A stretch of DNA of 40,497 nt from Chara braunii (lineage: Eukaryota; Streptophyta; Charophyceae; Charales; Characeae). The notes under the pieces are model-generated. The model saw nothing but the letters and a program-made list of their open reading frames with translations. It was not told the origin of the DNA and ran no database searches. Location of the stretch: contig BFEA01000084.1 in assembly GCA_003427395.1 (NCBI GenBank), forward strand, positions 2,908,500 through 2,948,996. Direction: 5' to 3'. Within the stretch, counting starts at the first letter, position 1. Every line of letters begins with the position of its first letter. Below, in pieces: positions 1 through 8,887 of this stretch. The translations under genes were made by a program, and so were the position numbers.

Positions 1-2
1 TG

Positions 3-383
3 AATGAACTTGCGACATCTGCGGATTTCGAAGACAAGGAGGAGGACGAGGAGGAAGATGAAAAGGAAGAGGAGGACGACGAAGCTGAGGAAGAGGAGAA
101 AGAGGAAGCCAAGGAAGACGAGGAGGAAGCCGAGGAGGAGGAGGAGGAAGACAAGGAGGAAGACAAGGATGAAGAGGAGGAGGCGAAAGCCAAGGAGAAA
201 GAGGAGGAGGAGGAGGAGGAAGACAAGGAGGAAGAGGAGGAGCAAGAGGACGAGGAAGAGGAGGAGGAGGAAGCCGTGGAGGAAGAGGAGGAGGAGGAGG
301 AAGAGGAGGAGGAGGAGGTGGAGGTGGAAGACGAGGAGGAGGAGGAGGACAAGGTGAAAGACGAGGAGGAGGAGGAAGAGTAG
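3..383 (+). CDS. Possible 3' end of an acidic Glu/Asp/Lys-rich protein (partial, low complexity)
   Basis: One frame is open from the window edge to a TAG at 381-383. It begins NELATSADFEDKEEDEEED and then runs almost entirely as Glu, Asp, Lys and a few Ala/Val. The DNA is a nearly uninterrupted purine tract of GAG/GAA/GAC triplets. The other forward frame reads as an Arg/Lys-rich chain, the usual mirror of a GA-rich repeat. Acidic C-terminal tails occur in nucleolar and chromatin proteins, but a GA-rich microsatellite gives the same reading by chance. The short non-repetitive start (ELATSADF) is the only hint of a real exon. No start codon, splice site or domain is visible. Confidence 0.3.
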   Translation, partial: NELATSADFEDKEEDEEEDEKEEEDDEAEEEEKEEAKEDEEEAEEEEEEDKEEDKDEEEEAKAKEKEEEEEEEDKEEEEEQEDEEEEEEEAVEEEEEEEEEEEEEVEVEDEEEEEDKVKDEEEEEE

Positions 384-460
384 GAAGAGGAGGCTCACCT
401 TAGTGATGGGTAGAGGAGCAGCTCCTGGTGATGGCTCCAGCGACGGTGGCTATGGAACAA

Positions 461-570
461 CATGGCGGGGCAGCAGGGCAGCGAGCAACAGGGCAACGAG
501 CGGCGGGCCAACGAGCAGCGGGGCAGCGACCAGTGGGGCAGCGAGGAGCGGGGAGGCGGGGCAGCGGTGC
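461..570. repeat. GC-rich degenerate short tandem repeat (GGGCAGCGAGCA-like)
   Basis: Units built around GGCAGCGAGCA or GGCAACGAGCG recur about every 11-18 bases. All three + frames stay open across it only because of this composition. No protein family is recognised. Confidence 0.6.
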
Positions 571-1680
571 TGTGCGATTTCGAATTCAAAATTAACCCGA
601 TCTGGGAGATCGATCTTGGTGGACCGACGGCCCAGACCGGGCCCTTTTTTTCGAAATTTGTGGGTCTCACTAAGGATCTGCCACCATGAGGTGCAGCCCG
701 AGGTTGATCAAAACCCCTTGGCGCCACTAGACCCCAAGAAGAAGCCCTGCGCCTATTTTGGGCGGAATGTTTATTTTCGGGTTCTTCCGGCCCGGGGGTG
801 CTTTTTCCAGCCGGATATTCCGGATGGTCCTGGGCCATCCGGATATCCGAAAAAAAAACTTAGGTATTTATAGATCTCGGTCCTGAAATTGTTAATTGTT
901 GATATAAGTTGCCTTCCCATAGCGACCCAGTCCACCACATCCGCATTTGGGAACTCTCCACCACAAGCAACACTCGACGACTGTACATCACCGCCCTTCG
1001 TATTTTTTCCCAGTGAAGAGGGGGGATGGAGATCTGGGCCGGTTTCTCATGATTATTTCGTCAGTAAGAAATTCCAGTCTTTGTTTGACCTGACAGTTTG
1101 CAAATATTTGTTTTGGGGCCAGAATGGGGTGAGACGCGGGTGACCCTTCCGGTTGTTGCTGACTTGGTGGAAATGGTTGAGGCTGTTGAAGGCCGTGAGT
1201 CTGTGAGATGATGCCGGACTCATGTCCATGAACCCCCCCTGTTGGAGGGCTCCTTCCACCAGCCTGCCCTGGGGGACCCCGGGTCGGCTGTCACCGGCAT
1301 TTGAAAGTCCCCGTTCAGGTCTCTTCACAGTCCAGGATCGACTTCCATCTCTGGAGTCAATTCCTGCTGGGGGTCCCACGAGGAGGTCAGTCTTTGTTCA
1401 AAGTCCGCTTGACTTCCGTCCCGTGGTTCCAGTGCGGGAGGCAAACTCTGTGTAATCCCCAATTGGCGCTCATATCGTCGTTCGTTGGTCAGTATTCCAG
1501 CACAGTGATTAGGCAACATGGTGGCAGGGGCAGGCCCTGACTCCTGCATCAACATGTGTTGAGATGCCCGTATGTGAGCCTGTGTTTTTGTAGGGCCATG
1601 CCCCTGCATCCGGGGGTTCGAGTGCTCTGTAGTCAGGGAGGGGTTGCTCGTGGCGTTGTCCTCCCGATGCTGCTGCTGTA
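571..1680. other. No gene recognised
   Basis: Short overlapping ORFs in several frames carry no domain I recognise. The 1220-1500 stretch is Pro/Ser/Gly-rich in one frame and could be the N-terminal side of the LINE fragment that follows, but nothing in it is diagnostic. Confidence 0.5.
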
Positions 1681-2040
1681 CGCCTGGAATGGTTCAACGA
1701 CGGGGTGGCAAAGCTCCGAGACAGGACCCAAAAGTATGCAGTCAAGCATGCCAGAGACAAGAAAGCCATACTGGAACGATTGCTGCTTGACCTGGGGGAT
1801 TGGGATGAGCAACTTCATCAAAAACCCCTAGATCTGTGCATCTTTAATAGACTGTAGGCAGCAAGGGAACTGTTGCAGGAACATATGGACTATCAAGCTA
1901 ATGCATGGAGAATTCAGGCCAAAATAGAAAAAGATCAGGTGGACGGGACGATGGCCAAAGCCTTTTTTGCCAAAGCCAAAGCAAGGTCGAGACCAAATAC
2001 GGTTGCTGCACTGAGGCATCCGTTCCTCCCCAACAAGGCC
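1681..2040 (+). pseudogene. LINE (non-LTR retrotransposon) ORF2 internal fragment
   Basis: One frame from 1681 reads RLEWFNDGVAKLRDRTQKY, then a Lys/Arg- and Leu-rich segment, and later AWRIQAKIEKDQVDG and AKAFFAKAKARSR. This is the character of the linker between the endonuclease and reverse-transcriptase domains of plant LINE ORF2, where an Arg/Lys-rich segment precedes an FF-A/H-K-A/R motif. An in-frame TAG at 1855-1857 interrupts it, and there is no start. Similarity to the RT core begins to be expected just where the fragment ends near 2040-2060. There the sequence changes to a tRNA-like SINE head, so a later insertion or a truncation probably cut it. The identification rests on character and context, since no catalytic motif is present. 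Confidence 0.55.
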
Positions 2041-2128
2041 GTGGCTAGAAACGCTTACCAGATCCTGGGTCTTACCCCTTACGAGACCTGCGGAGCAGCA
2101 ATCTGGCCCACCAGCGCAGGCACAGCAA

Positions 2129-2202
2129 AGGGTGGTAGCTCAGTTGCTAAGAACTGTGGCGTTGTGAGAACGAGGCTGCCAGTTCAATTCCAATGGGGCC
2201 CC
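2129..2202 (+). mobile_element. tRNA-like SINE head with A and B boxes
   Basis: An A box (TAGCTCAGTTG, 2136-2146) and a B box (AGTTCAATTCC, 2181-2191) sit at tRNA-like spacing, 45 bp apart. This is a polymerase III internal promoter arrangement. The acceptor arms do not pair well, so a functional tRNA is unlikely. The unit lies at the downstream edge of the broken LINE fragment and is followed by a duplicated unique body, so a tRNA-derived SINE is the best explanation. No clean poly-A end is seen for this copy. Confidence 0.6.
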
Positions 2203-2301
2203 ATCCTCTCCTTTGGACTCTCAGTTGGCATTCAATTTACACCACTCATGCAGAGTCATGCTTGCCGACCAGTGCTTTTCCCAGCTATTCTGCCTTCTGT
2301 C

Positions 2302-2587
2302 ATTAGGGTCATCGTCAATGAATTGGTCATCATGCGGCAGGCCCATACATCCTGGCGTGTTTACGGCCGCATCCCTCGGAAGTGTTGGGGGTTCAGCACA
2401 GCACACATACATACATGATACTACACACATGGAATATTAGGGGATATTAGGGTCATTGTGAATGCCATTGGACTCGTCGTCACGCCGCAGGCCCATACAT
2501 TCTGCCGCATTTACGGCCTTTTCTTGGGAAGTGCTGGTGGCTCAACACAGGGAAAATCCATACATGATACTACACCCATGGAATAGT
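2302..2587 (+). repeat. Two diverged 144-bp tandem units
   Basis: ATTAGGGTCAT at 2302 recurs at 2446. Shared blocks in the same order are GCAGGCCCATACAT, TTTACGGCC, GGAAGTG, ATACATGATACTACAC and CATGGAATA. The units lie directly downstream of the tRNA-like head and may form the body of that SINE. Confidence 0.75.
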
Positions 2588-2936
2588 AGGGGATTCGGAG
2601 GACTGCCTGTTGGGGAACTAGTATGAGATGGCTGGGTGCTCCTAGGGGGTATAGGGTGGGTAGGAGCCATCAAGAAAACATCCCCCTTCAGAGGAAAAGA
2701 CCTCTTGCCTTGACCTACCTCACTGCTTTACTTGCCTACTATGACTGTTGTCCTGTAGGTGGCCTGAAATGTTGGTGCCCGCTGGACTGGTTCTCGTTGT
2801 TCCTTAACGACCAGCACCTTTGGTTTAAGGTGGGGGAGTAGGGTGTGCACTAGGGAAAAATGCTGAGGTTGGACGGGAGTGGGCTCATGATCAAAACAAA
2901 CAAAAAGGAAGAAAACCCTCAAGGAAAATTGCTGAA
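2588..2936. other. No gene recognised
   Basis: Short ORFs only. The stretch lies between the SINE-like repeats and the next LINE fragment, and I see no motif. Confidence 0.5.
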
Positions 2937-3017
2937 ACCATTGAGCACATCTTTCTGCAATGCCGGAGTTCCCATCTTGACATGGCTTTCAACTACGTAT
3001 TTCAGAAGGGATGCTGA
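2937..3017 (+). pseudogene. LINE reverse-transcriptase zinc-binding (zf-RVT) tail fragment
   Basis: The frame reads IEHIFLQCRSSHLDMAF and then NYVFQKGC before a TGA at 3015-3017. The E-H-x4-C spacing is that of the second half of the zf-RVT domain near the C-terminus of plant LINE ORF2, where cysteines and a histidine follow the RT core. The upstream CxxC half is absent, so this is a short remnant. The stop codon lies inside the conserved 3' tail sequence that also occurs near 4.77 and 39.02 kb, which supports a LINE 3' end. Confidence 0.5.
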
Positions 3018-3100
3018 GTCCAGTTTTCAGTCAGCACGTGATGCTCCCCATAAATAGATCGGAGCCTGTGTGTTTAATGTTATTAAAAGAAACAAACAAA
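3003..3100 (+). mobile_element. Shared LINE/SINE 3' tail, copy 1, ending A-rich
   Basis: AGAAGGGATGCTGAGTCC leads into GTGATGCTCCCCATAAATAG and GGAGCC, then an A-rich run with AAACAAACAAAA. The same module occurs at 4773-4830 and 39018-39098. Confidence 0.65.
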
Positions 3101-3105
3101 AAAAA

Positions 3106-4192
3106 AACGACATGGCGGTGGTGGGACAGAATATGGGGCTCACGAGAGTAATTTTGTGGAAAACGTGTCCAGAACAGGGAGGCGGGCGATTCCATACCAG
3201 GGCTCTATGGTGTGTTGTGGTAATGGAGGGGGCTGGAGTGGATGGGGAAGAACTAACAGAGCAAATCAAACAGCAGATCCAGCCAGGTGGCAGATCATGA
3301 AGAACAAGCCAGACCTCAAAGACAGCAATGCTCGCCTGGCGGGCCCGCTGCTCGTTCGAAAGAAACCAGCACACCTTCACTGCCCCCCAGGCAAAAGAAC
3401 ACCTGTCACAATACCTGGTTGGAAGGGTCAGAGCCGCGTGGGACAGGACCAGCCAACAAATCGTAAAATTGAATGAAGACATATCTCTCACAACATCACA
3501 GAAGCGACAAAAACAAAATGAATTAATGAACCGCTTCACAGAACAGTGGTTGGTCCTAAAAGGGTCGTGGCTGATCTCCGCGACTCCCGGCTGCAATGGA
3601 AGAACTGGAGGACGGACGAGAATGCATGGCCGCTCAAACCTTACTCCCACTTCTCGATCCCCTACAATGCAAATCCCCCATCTTTTATCCTCCTCCCGGG
3701 ATGAACCCCTCAGTCAGATACCATCACTTCCCCGTCCCTTCCCTCGTTGGTGACAGGAAAGGGTGGCAACCAATTGAAGACTTTGGACACCATAACGACA
3801 ATGCTGGGGAGATGTGGGCTCGATTGCTGAAAGGGACGACTCTTGCATTGATTCTGACATCAGCAGAAGGGTTTGCCTGCCCTGGCCAGGAGAATTGGGT
3901 CAGTGAAGGATGTCCGCATAGAAGGGGCCAAGACCACAGTCACTGGACAGGGGCGACTCGAGCGTGGGTGGGCACACAGACCGGAGACCAAAGGGAAGGT
4001 GGAGAAGGGAGACAGATGGAAGACTGCAATGCACTATACACCGGGCCTGCTCTACGCTTCGAAGGAATACCCCACATCAGGCTCCGCTCAAGACACACAA
4101 ACTGTGCTGGCCCAGCATGGTTTCAAGGGAATGTTCTGCCTTCTGCTGTATACAATGCTCGCAGGGGCCAGAGAGGGTTGTGGGAGGGTTTA
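3106..4192 (+). pseudogene. LINE ORF2 C-terminal region (decayed)
   Basis: One frame carries WKTCPEQGGGRFHTRALW, a stop at 3298-3300, and then MLAWRARCSFER, QYLVGRVRAAWDRTSQQIV and LTTSQKRQKQNELMNRFTEQ. After about 3600 the reading moves to other frames, with LLYASKEYPTSGSAQDTQ near the end. The motif MLAWRARCSFER is found again in the minus-strand LINE end at 36.83 kb, which carries a clear zinc-binding motif upstream, so both are C-terminal parts of the same LINE clade. At least one stop and one or two frameshifts break it. RT and endonuclease cores are absent. The exact biochemical role of this C-terminal part is not known to me. Confidence 0.6.
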
Positions 4193-4505
4193 GGGTTTCG
4201 CCAAACTGCATGGTTTCAAGGGAATGTTCTGCCTTCTGCCGTATATCATACTCACAGGGGCCAGTGAGGGTTGAGGGAGGGTTTAGGGTTTTGCCAAAAA
4301 AGGGGTTTTGGTAGCCCGAAACAGGTAACAGACTGACATACAACACCCCCAACGGCCACGGAGGGTTTTGGGTTTTAATAAATTGTATTTCGGTAGCCTG
4401 TAACAGGTAACAGACTGTCATACAAGTCCTGCATGGGCCACCGAGGGCTTTTGGTTCAAATAAATAGTAATTGCAAAAAGGGTTTCTGAAATCCGAAATA
4501 GGAAA
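4117..4505 (+). repeat. Four to five diverged ~90-100 bp tandem units
   Basis: TGGTTTCAAGGGAATGTTCT occurs at about 4117 and again near 4211, each followed by a GGGGCCA...GAGGGTT...GGGTTTAGGG block. The next units replace the first half with GGTAGCCCGAAACAGGTAAC (4310) and GGTAGCCTGTAACAGGTAAC (4394) but keep GGCCAC(G)GAGGG and the GGGTTTT end. The units follow the LINE ORF2 end directly, so a repeated LINE 3' UTR is likely. Confidence 0.7.
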
Positions 4506-4772
4506 CAGACCGACAGTGGCGAGTATATGATATTAGGGGAGAGCTGTTTCTTCAAAAAAGAGAACCAGCCTGAATATGTTCTGCAAACTGTACATCACTT
4601 ACAATATCGGGGGGCTGCTTAACAGGGCTAATATTATAGCCAGAAAGGGTGCTCCGACATGGGTGGGGAGATTGTTGCAGCTCCTAGGGAAAGTCCGGAA
4701 TGCCCCGGGTAGAGGATACAATAGGTTCATAGCCCTGTTAAAAGAACTGTTAACTCTGTGCCTCATGTTGTT

Positions 4773-4935
4773 CAAAAGGGACGCTGGGCCCGTTTCTCAG
4801 CAGGTGTAGCTCCCCACCAATAGATGGAGCGGCCCAACTGGGAAACCCTCAATCCTGGCGGTTCTCTCACCACCGCCGAGATAGTGGGTTTTCGAAGGGC
4901 TTTTGTTTAAAAAAAACAAAACAAAAAACAAAGAC
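4773..4935 (+). mobile_element. Composite of two retroposon 3' tails (copy 2 of LINE tail plus hairpin SINE tail, poly-A)
   Basis: AAAAGGGACGCTGGGCCCG to AATAGATGGAGC (4773-4830) matches the LINE-like tail. It runs into CTCAATCCTGGCGGTTCTC and a hairpin (GGCGGT 4857-4862 with ACCGCC 4872-4877), then an A-rich run to 4935. The second half matches 5745-5840. Confidence 0.6.
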
Positions 4936-5061
4936 AGCAAACACACTGTTTCACAATTCCTTAAAACTGGCTCGATGGGGATCGGGGAGGGTGGATAGCA
5001 TTGGTGGTCTGGAAACGGGATATGCGATCAGAATAACAGCAAGGATCACAGGAGGATGTCC

Positions 5062-5137
5062 AGTTGATGTAGCTCAGTGGTTAGAGCACCGGCTGGAAAT
5101 GCGCATTGTGGTATGCGGTTGCAGGTGCAAATCCTCA
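5062..5137 (+). mobile_element. tRNA-like SINE head or tRNA pseudogene
   Basis: The A box region TAGCTCAGTGGTTAGAGCA begins at 5070 and the B-box-like AGGTGCAAATCC is at 5123-5134. The length and box spacing fit a tRNA, but the B box lacks the TTCGA core and the acceptor ends do not pair. A decayed tRNA or SINE head is more likely than an active tRNA gene. Confidence 0.55.
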
Positions 5138-5329
5138 GCCTTGAGCATGGACACCGGCAGGGCGTTAGAATGACTCACGGCTGGACACACACCTTGGGCT
5201 GACGCATCGTAAGGGTTGTCCACTGTGTTGTATGTCGGGTCTTGATACTGAGTGGGTTGCTTGTTGCTGTTGCTCGTGATTGTTCTGTTGATCTCCCCAG
5301 TCTGGCATATCACACTAAGGTGCCATTTG

Positions 5330-5840
5330 CGATTGTTGCTCAAATGGTAGAGTCTTCAGGTCACACGTCATAGATCATGGGTTTGAGTCTGGCTTGGGAC
5401 TTTGGGGGGGTTCTTGTGCAGCTTGGCCTGTCATCTCTTCAACGAACACATAGTTCCCTCTACATAGTACTACACATATCTGGCCTTCGGGCGGATACAT
5501 CTCGCTATCCAGTTACAAAGAGCAGACATAGCCTTCGGGCAGACACAAACATGGCTCGTGAACATACATACACATAGACTACGGGCTCATTCAAACATAC
5601 ATAGCCTCTGGGCACACATATACACACAACTATGATACCGGGCTGGGGGGATCTTTCAGGTATATGACGGGGTCTACTCATGCATGGCTTAGCTCCAGGG
5701 TAGGGTAGGGATATAAGTTGCTCCGGCTAGTCTGAGTTCCAAACCTCAATCCCGGTGGTTCTCTTACCACCACCAGGATAGAGGTCTTGCACCAGGGCCT
5801 TTCAATAAATAATAATAAAAAAAAAAAAAAAAAAAAAAAG
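5330..5840 (+). mobile_element. SINE-like element: tRNA-like head, repeated body, hairpin tail, poly-A
   Basis: The head has an A box (TTGCTCAAATGGTAGAG, about 5336) and a B-box-like GGGTTTGAGTC near 5380. The body (about 5470-5640) holds short repeats of the form CCTTCGGGC...ACATA or CCTCTGGGCACACATA. The tail starts at CTCAATCCCGG (5746), carries a GGTGGT/ACCACC hairpin (5754-5759 with 5769-5774) and ends in a long poly-A at 5817-5840. Head, body, conserved tail and poly-A in this order are the standard SINE layout. No target duplication was found by eye. Confidence 0.6.
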
Positions 5841-6200
5841 TTCCGCCTAGCCTTAGGTAAGTTAGGGGAAGGACGTTAGGATGTGTCCGGGGGCGCTGGC
5901 TTGCCTTGCTTAGATACTCCTGCTGGGTAGACTCTCTGAATTGCGCCTGTAGAAGATTGCATGAGCCTGGTGTCCGAAGTTCCTGTACGGCAAGGTTCGT
6001 CCGCTTCCGCATCCACTAGGGCTGGGGGGTAGGCCCAGCCTTGGTGCTTGTCACGGCTGTCTGGTCCAAGTTGCCCTTGATACTGGTAGGGTGATGGTCC
6101 TGAGTGCTGGTCACACTGAGGTAGGATAGTAGGGACATGGGGTGCGCTGGGAGTATTAACGTGGGGATGGGTAGGGTAGGTGGTCTATCCTGTCAGAACA

Positions 6201-6243
6201 ACCATTGGCTGCCTCTACAACACCCTGGCCTTAAAAAAAAAAA
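6201..6243 (+). mobile_element. Retroposon 3' tail (GCCTCTACAACACCCTGG + poly-A)
   Basis: GGCTGCCTCTACAACACCCT followed by GGCC and poly-A (6233-6243). A close relative lies on the minus strand at 38454-38510, also ending in A. No clear 5' head was identified for this copy. Confidence 0.5.
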
Positions 6244-6429
6244 GGATCACATGAGGATCCGATTGGGCCAAAATAGACCCGACCTTCCCAATGGCATTAA
6301 AGCACCAGTACACCACACATTGGCCCGTGGGTGTCAGCACGAAACCTGCACCACTTCGGAGGCCGCTGATTTTTCTTTTCAACGGGTGCCCCACTCTGTG
6401 CGGCCCCTCCGAGTTTTGCGTGTCAGCTA

Positions 6430-6491
6430 TTGCCGTTTCAGATAAATGCGGACATTTGTCTGAAACGGCAACAGTTGATGTTGTTGCCGTT
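6430..6491 (+). other. Two overlapping, mutually exclusive strong hairpins
   Basis: TTGCCGTTTCAGA (6430-6442) pairs perfectly with TCTGAAACGGCAA (6459-6471). The stem continues by a T-G wobble and AAATG/CATTT to a CGGA loop (6449-6452), about 19 pairs in all. AACGGCAACA (6464-6473) also pairs perfectly with TGTTGCCGTT (6482-6491), using bases of the first stem. The flanks carry a diverged direct repeat (GTGGGTGTCAGCACGAA near 6327, ATTGGTGTTAGCACGAA near 6529). Function unknown. Confidence 0.7.
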
Positions 6492-6540
6492 ATGCTGCCG
6501 CTGTCTAGCCATGCCGCCGCCATGGCCCATTGGTGTTAGC

Positions 6541-6544
<4 letters not shown>

Positions 6545-6612
<68 letters not shown>
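6545..6612. repeat. (AG)n microsatellite
   Basis: About 34 uninterrupted AG dinucleotides, directly after TTAGCACGA. Confidence 0.98.
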
Positions 6613-6615
<3 letters not shown>

Positions 6616-6835
6616 AGATTGGTTGTCACATACCTGTGAAGATCGTTGTGTGGTCCAACGAAGAAGAAGAAGAAGGCATAGCCGACCCCCACGCCCTAAC
6701 CCAGCCCCCATCCAACCCCCCTTAAGCCGTCCCCGCAGGGGCCGCATTTTTTTTTTTTTTTTCTTGTGTTGCCGACCCTCCGCCCTGCGCACCTGCGTCG
6801 ACGAACCGCAACTCAGGGGACACATGAATTTTCCC

Positions 6836-6930
6836 GGCCCNCCCTGCCAGGCCCATGTTTAGGACCCCCCCGTTTTTNTTTTTTTTGACGGNCTGTCNCT
6901 TCGNGGGGGNGCNCCCCCCCCCCCCCCCGA
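6836..6930. other. Low-quality stretch with ambiguous bases around homopolymers
   Basis: N occurs at 6841, 6878, 6892, 6898, 6904, 6910 and 6913, next to long C, T and G runs. Local length and sequence are unreliable. Confidence 0.9.
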
Positions 6931-7085
6931 AACCCGCTCCCCGCTCCCCGCTCCCAAAACCCGCTCCCTGATCGGCCACAGCCGCGGCCGGAAGTTCTCG
7001 GCCGGAGCGGCCGCGGCCGGGGGGGTCCCGTCCACGGCCGGCGGCCACAGCCACGACCGAACTCGGCCGCGGCCAGGGGGAAACA
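6931..7085. repeat. GC-rich CGGCCGCGGCC and CCGCTCC repeat tract
   Basis: CCCGCTCC is repeated from 6940, then CGGCCGCGGCC/GGCGGCCACAGCC variants run to about 7080. Simple repeat; no coding signal. Confidence 0.7.
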
Positions 7086-8100
7086 TTGTCTTGCTGCGCT
7101 GGGAACTGGGCTTTGACTGGATCGCGCCCTTAATCTTGTGCAACTGTTGTTTTTGGCGGGCGTGATGGTAACTGTATCTTTCTTCTTTCTTGGTTTCCTC
7201 GTGTTTGCCCGCCTTCTTCTTCTTCCTTGCCTCACATACTCTGTTCTAATTGGCCAAAGTGCCTGCATGACCGGATCGATGCATCGAGTGTGGCTACGAC
7301 CCCCACGTCGCGGCCTGACCATGCAGACGTAGGCACTTCCTTTTTTCTCCTCTTGTCCACTTGGGCTTAATCCCGTACCTTTCGCGCAGGCATGCATGCT
7401 ATAAATTCTGCAAGCGCGATTAGTTTCCTCTCTAAGAATTTCGAGGTTAGCGTTATCAGTGAGGGTCGGCTAACGAGCAAGTTTGGAAGGTGAGTGAGTG
7501 TGAGAGTTGGGCGATCCGACGAGCTGGTGTCGGGTATGCGGGGTTGACGTGCGGGGCCACGACGGTGTCGGTGCGAATACCCTTACAAGGTTATCCGCCC
7601 TGGTTTCTGCAAGTGACAGGAGATAGTTCTGGTTCAAAGTTTAAGTATACCGCGCTAGGCGCGGCCGTGTCTGTGATTACGTGGACGAGATGGTTGACTA
7701 GAGCAAAGAGTGCGTGGGCGCGCAGGTTTAAGGCGTGCGTGATTCCTCCCCTGATGTTGATTACGAAACCGGTGCGGACGCCGGTCTGTTTATTTTTATT
7801 TTTATTTTTAAGTTTTTATTTTTGGTTACTCTTGATTAAACTAGGATCTAGGGGATATTTTCTCTCGATGGCTACGTTTGACCGAGTTGAGCGCGCGTGC
7901 GGAGAACGACCCCGATGACGGCATTGGCAACGACGGCGCGATTTCGGGCGGTGAGCGGGGTGTCATAGGATGGCTTGCGGGGCAATTATGGCATGGTATA
8001 AGCAAGCCGGCGCGGGCACTGGGAGCCGCACAGCCGGTTTGTTGGCCCAAAGCGCTGCGCCGCACCGCCTTGTATGGTACTCTGCGAATGTGGGGGCCAG
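7086..8100. other. No gene recognised; pyrimidine-rich and T-rich segments
   Basis: A polypyrimidine stretch (about 7168-7225) is bracketed by GGCGGGC (7155) and GCCCGCC (7207). A TTTTTATTTTTA run lies near 7793. ORFs of 60-140 codons show no recognisable domain. Confidence 0.5.
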
Positions 8101-8172
8101 GCTTGGGCTTAGCCCTATAGGTTAAGGCATCGGACTACTACTACGGAGGTTCGGGGATCGAGGCCGGCGGGC
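8101..8172 (+). mobile_element. tRNA-like sequence (pseudogene or SINE head)
   Basis: CCCTATAGGTTAAGGCATCGG resembles a tRNA D-arm and A box. GGTTCGGGGATCGAGGCC resembles the T-arm and B box, at tRNA-like spacing, and ACTACTACTACGG lies where an anticodon arm would be. Acceptor ends pair poorly. No poly-A tail is seen downstream. Confidence 0.45.
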
Positions 8173-8650
8173 GTCGACGCGGGAGCAGCGAAGTGGCACG
8201 GAGGAGACCGAGGGGTTGAGGGCCCGATGGGGCTATCCCCCTCAGATTCTGCTGGCGAGCGCGGCGGCGGGCCTGCCCCGCGGGACTGGTGGGGTATCAA
8301 CAGCCCCGCTGATCCCTGACACTATTATGCTTGCTTATATTTGCCTTTCTTTTTCGTTTTATTATTTTCGGGTCTTCGTCGTATTGCGTCCCATTCAGGG
8401 ACGCGAGGCTGCGATAGAGTCACATGGGGTGTGTTGTATTTGTGGGTCGCCTGAGGTGCAATTACAAACCGTTTTCGTAGCTACGCCGGAGCCGCGCCCA
8501 ACACCGTTTTGCCTGGGACGCTGTGCCGTGGGTGTGGCTGGCACACAAGAGCCTAGCTCAGGGGGCACACCCCGGAACTGTTGGGACGTAGTGCAGCGTG
8601 GAGCCAAGTACTGTCGATTTTACCTGAGTCGTGCAGACTCTGATATACCA

Positions 8651-8750
8651 CGGGGCGCTGCCCCGGTTAAAGCTTGGGACATCTGCTGAAAACTGGGATG
8701 GCGCAGAGAGGGTCGGCATAGCCGGGGCGGGCCAGGATGCTCGCTGCAGG
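8651..8750 (+). pseudogene. Highly decayed U6 snRNA-like copy
   Basis: The region aligns collinearly with the conserved U6-like unit 221 bp downstream. Each is preceded by a GGGGCGYTGCCCCGG hairpin, then GGGACATCTG, GG-ATG-GCAGAGA (8703-8709 in place of ACAGAGA), GCAT-GCC and AGGATG. Many bases have changed toward G and C, and the ACAGAGA box has lost its first A. The shared hairpin plus U6 order indicates a tandem duplication of a larger unit, not two separate insertions. No TATA-like or T-run signals flank it, so it is not expected to be transcribed as U6. Confidence 0.6.
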
Positions 8751-8887
8751 GTGAGGGTCGTGCGGCGCGTTGGAATCCGGCCTCGGGAGGGGGCCAGATC
8801 CACGCGGAAAGAGAAAAGAATTGGCGGGGCGCGCTGGCCTTAAAGCTCCTCGGGTCCCGAAAGGCCGCGGGGCGTTGCCCCGGCCTG

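Noticed and set aside
4-357. Arg/Lys-rich 117-residue ORF
   Set aside because: It is the shifted-frame reading of a GA-rich repeat; the acidic frame is the more plausible one, if any.
2129-2202. Functional tRNA gene
   Set aside because: A and B boxes are present but acceptor and anticodon arms do not pair and no T-run terminator follows.
6530-6862. 110-residue ORF through the (AG)n tract
   Set aside because: Arg-Glu repeats from a dinucleotide microsatellite, continuing into ambiguous bases.
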